Shown here in pieces: positions 6,141-6,196 of a stretch of DNA of 6,196 nucleotides; the stretch's first letter is position 1; each line of letters starts with the position of its first letter. The stretch is taken from the NCBI GenBank assembly GCA_018968995.1, contig JAGWZD010000126.1, positions 1 through 6,196 of the forward strand. Reading direction: 5' to 3'. The notes below the pieces were generated by a model, which searched no databases, was not told where the DNA came from, and worked only from the letters and a program-made list of their open reading frames with translations. The position numbers and the translations under genes were made by a program. The stretch comes from Bdellovibrionales bacterium. GTDB lineage: Bacteria > Bdellovibrionota > UBA1018.

Positions 6141-6196
6141 TCAACCTCTTGTTTTAGGTTTTAGGTGCAGCTTTTTCCGGCGAATTGAGCTGGATA
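6141..6196. other. Short 3' flank, no gene seen
   Basis: These 56 bp after the RDD stop contain a tandem pair of TTTTAGG (6152-6158 and 6159-6165) and a weak hairpin, CCGGC/GCTGG, near 6177-6193. There is no stem followed by a T-run, so a factor-independent terminator is not supported. No start of a further gene can be called before the window ends. Confidence 0.3.

Noticed and set aside
6136..6145. Perfect palindrome GTTGATCAAC at the end of the RDD gene
   Set aside because: Ten bases around a GATC core occur by chance often enough. It has no T-run for a terminator and no second copy to suggest an operator or attachment site.
6152..6165. Tandem TTTTAGG pair as a repeat element
   Set aside because: Only two 7-bp copies; nothing else in the window shares the unit.

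Overview
The window looks like a compact stretch of a Gram-negative bacterial chromosome of roughly balanced base composition. Two back-to-back gene groups diverge from a short intergenic region at about 2639-2745. The lineage cannot be fixed from the sequence. A lipoprotein signal with a non-Asp +2 residue, a periplasmic-type signal peptide and a transglutaminase-elicitor-like lipoprotein suggest a Gram-negative, possibly Bdellovibrionota or delta-proteobacterial, host. That is inference only. No RNA genes, insertion sequences, CRISPR arrays, integrases or other mobility signs were seen.

Left arm (minus strand, read from 2638 down to 1): a PAP2-family membrane phosphatase, a GH15 glucoamylase/trehalase-like protein that starts at GTG 17 bp later, and the first 36 codons of an MFS drug-antiporter-like transporter 23 bp after that. 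The short gaps suggest one transcript. The GH15 protein has the family architecture, but two key active-site positions are altered: the usual WLRD Asp is His266, and the usual GIWE general acid Glu is Asp392. The presumed general base, Glu553, is kept.

Right arm (plus strand, 2746 to 6140): a secreted protein of unknown family, then a lipoprotein with a transglutaminase-elicitor-like core (candidate Cys130, His209, Asp216) and a long Pro/Gly/Ser-rich C-terminal tail, then an EamA/DMT 10-TM transporter, then a small RDD-family membrane protein. Two junctions are ATGA overlaps (3453-3456 and 5721-5724) and the third gap is only 52 bp, so this is probably one operon. The tightest functional link is between the unknown secreted protein and the transglutaminase-like lipoprotein. 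Both would act outside the cytoplasm and they are translationally coupled. The two membrane proteins downstream give no obvious pathway.

The most interesting parts are the coupled secreted-protein/transglutaminase-like lipoprotein pair and the active-site-divergent GH15 enzyme. The remainder is ordinary.
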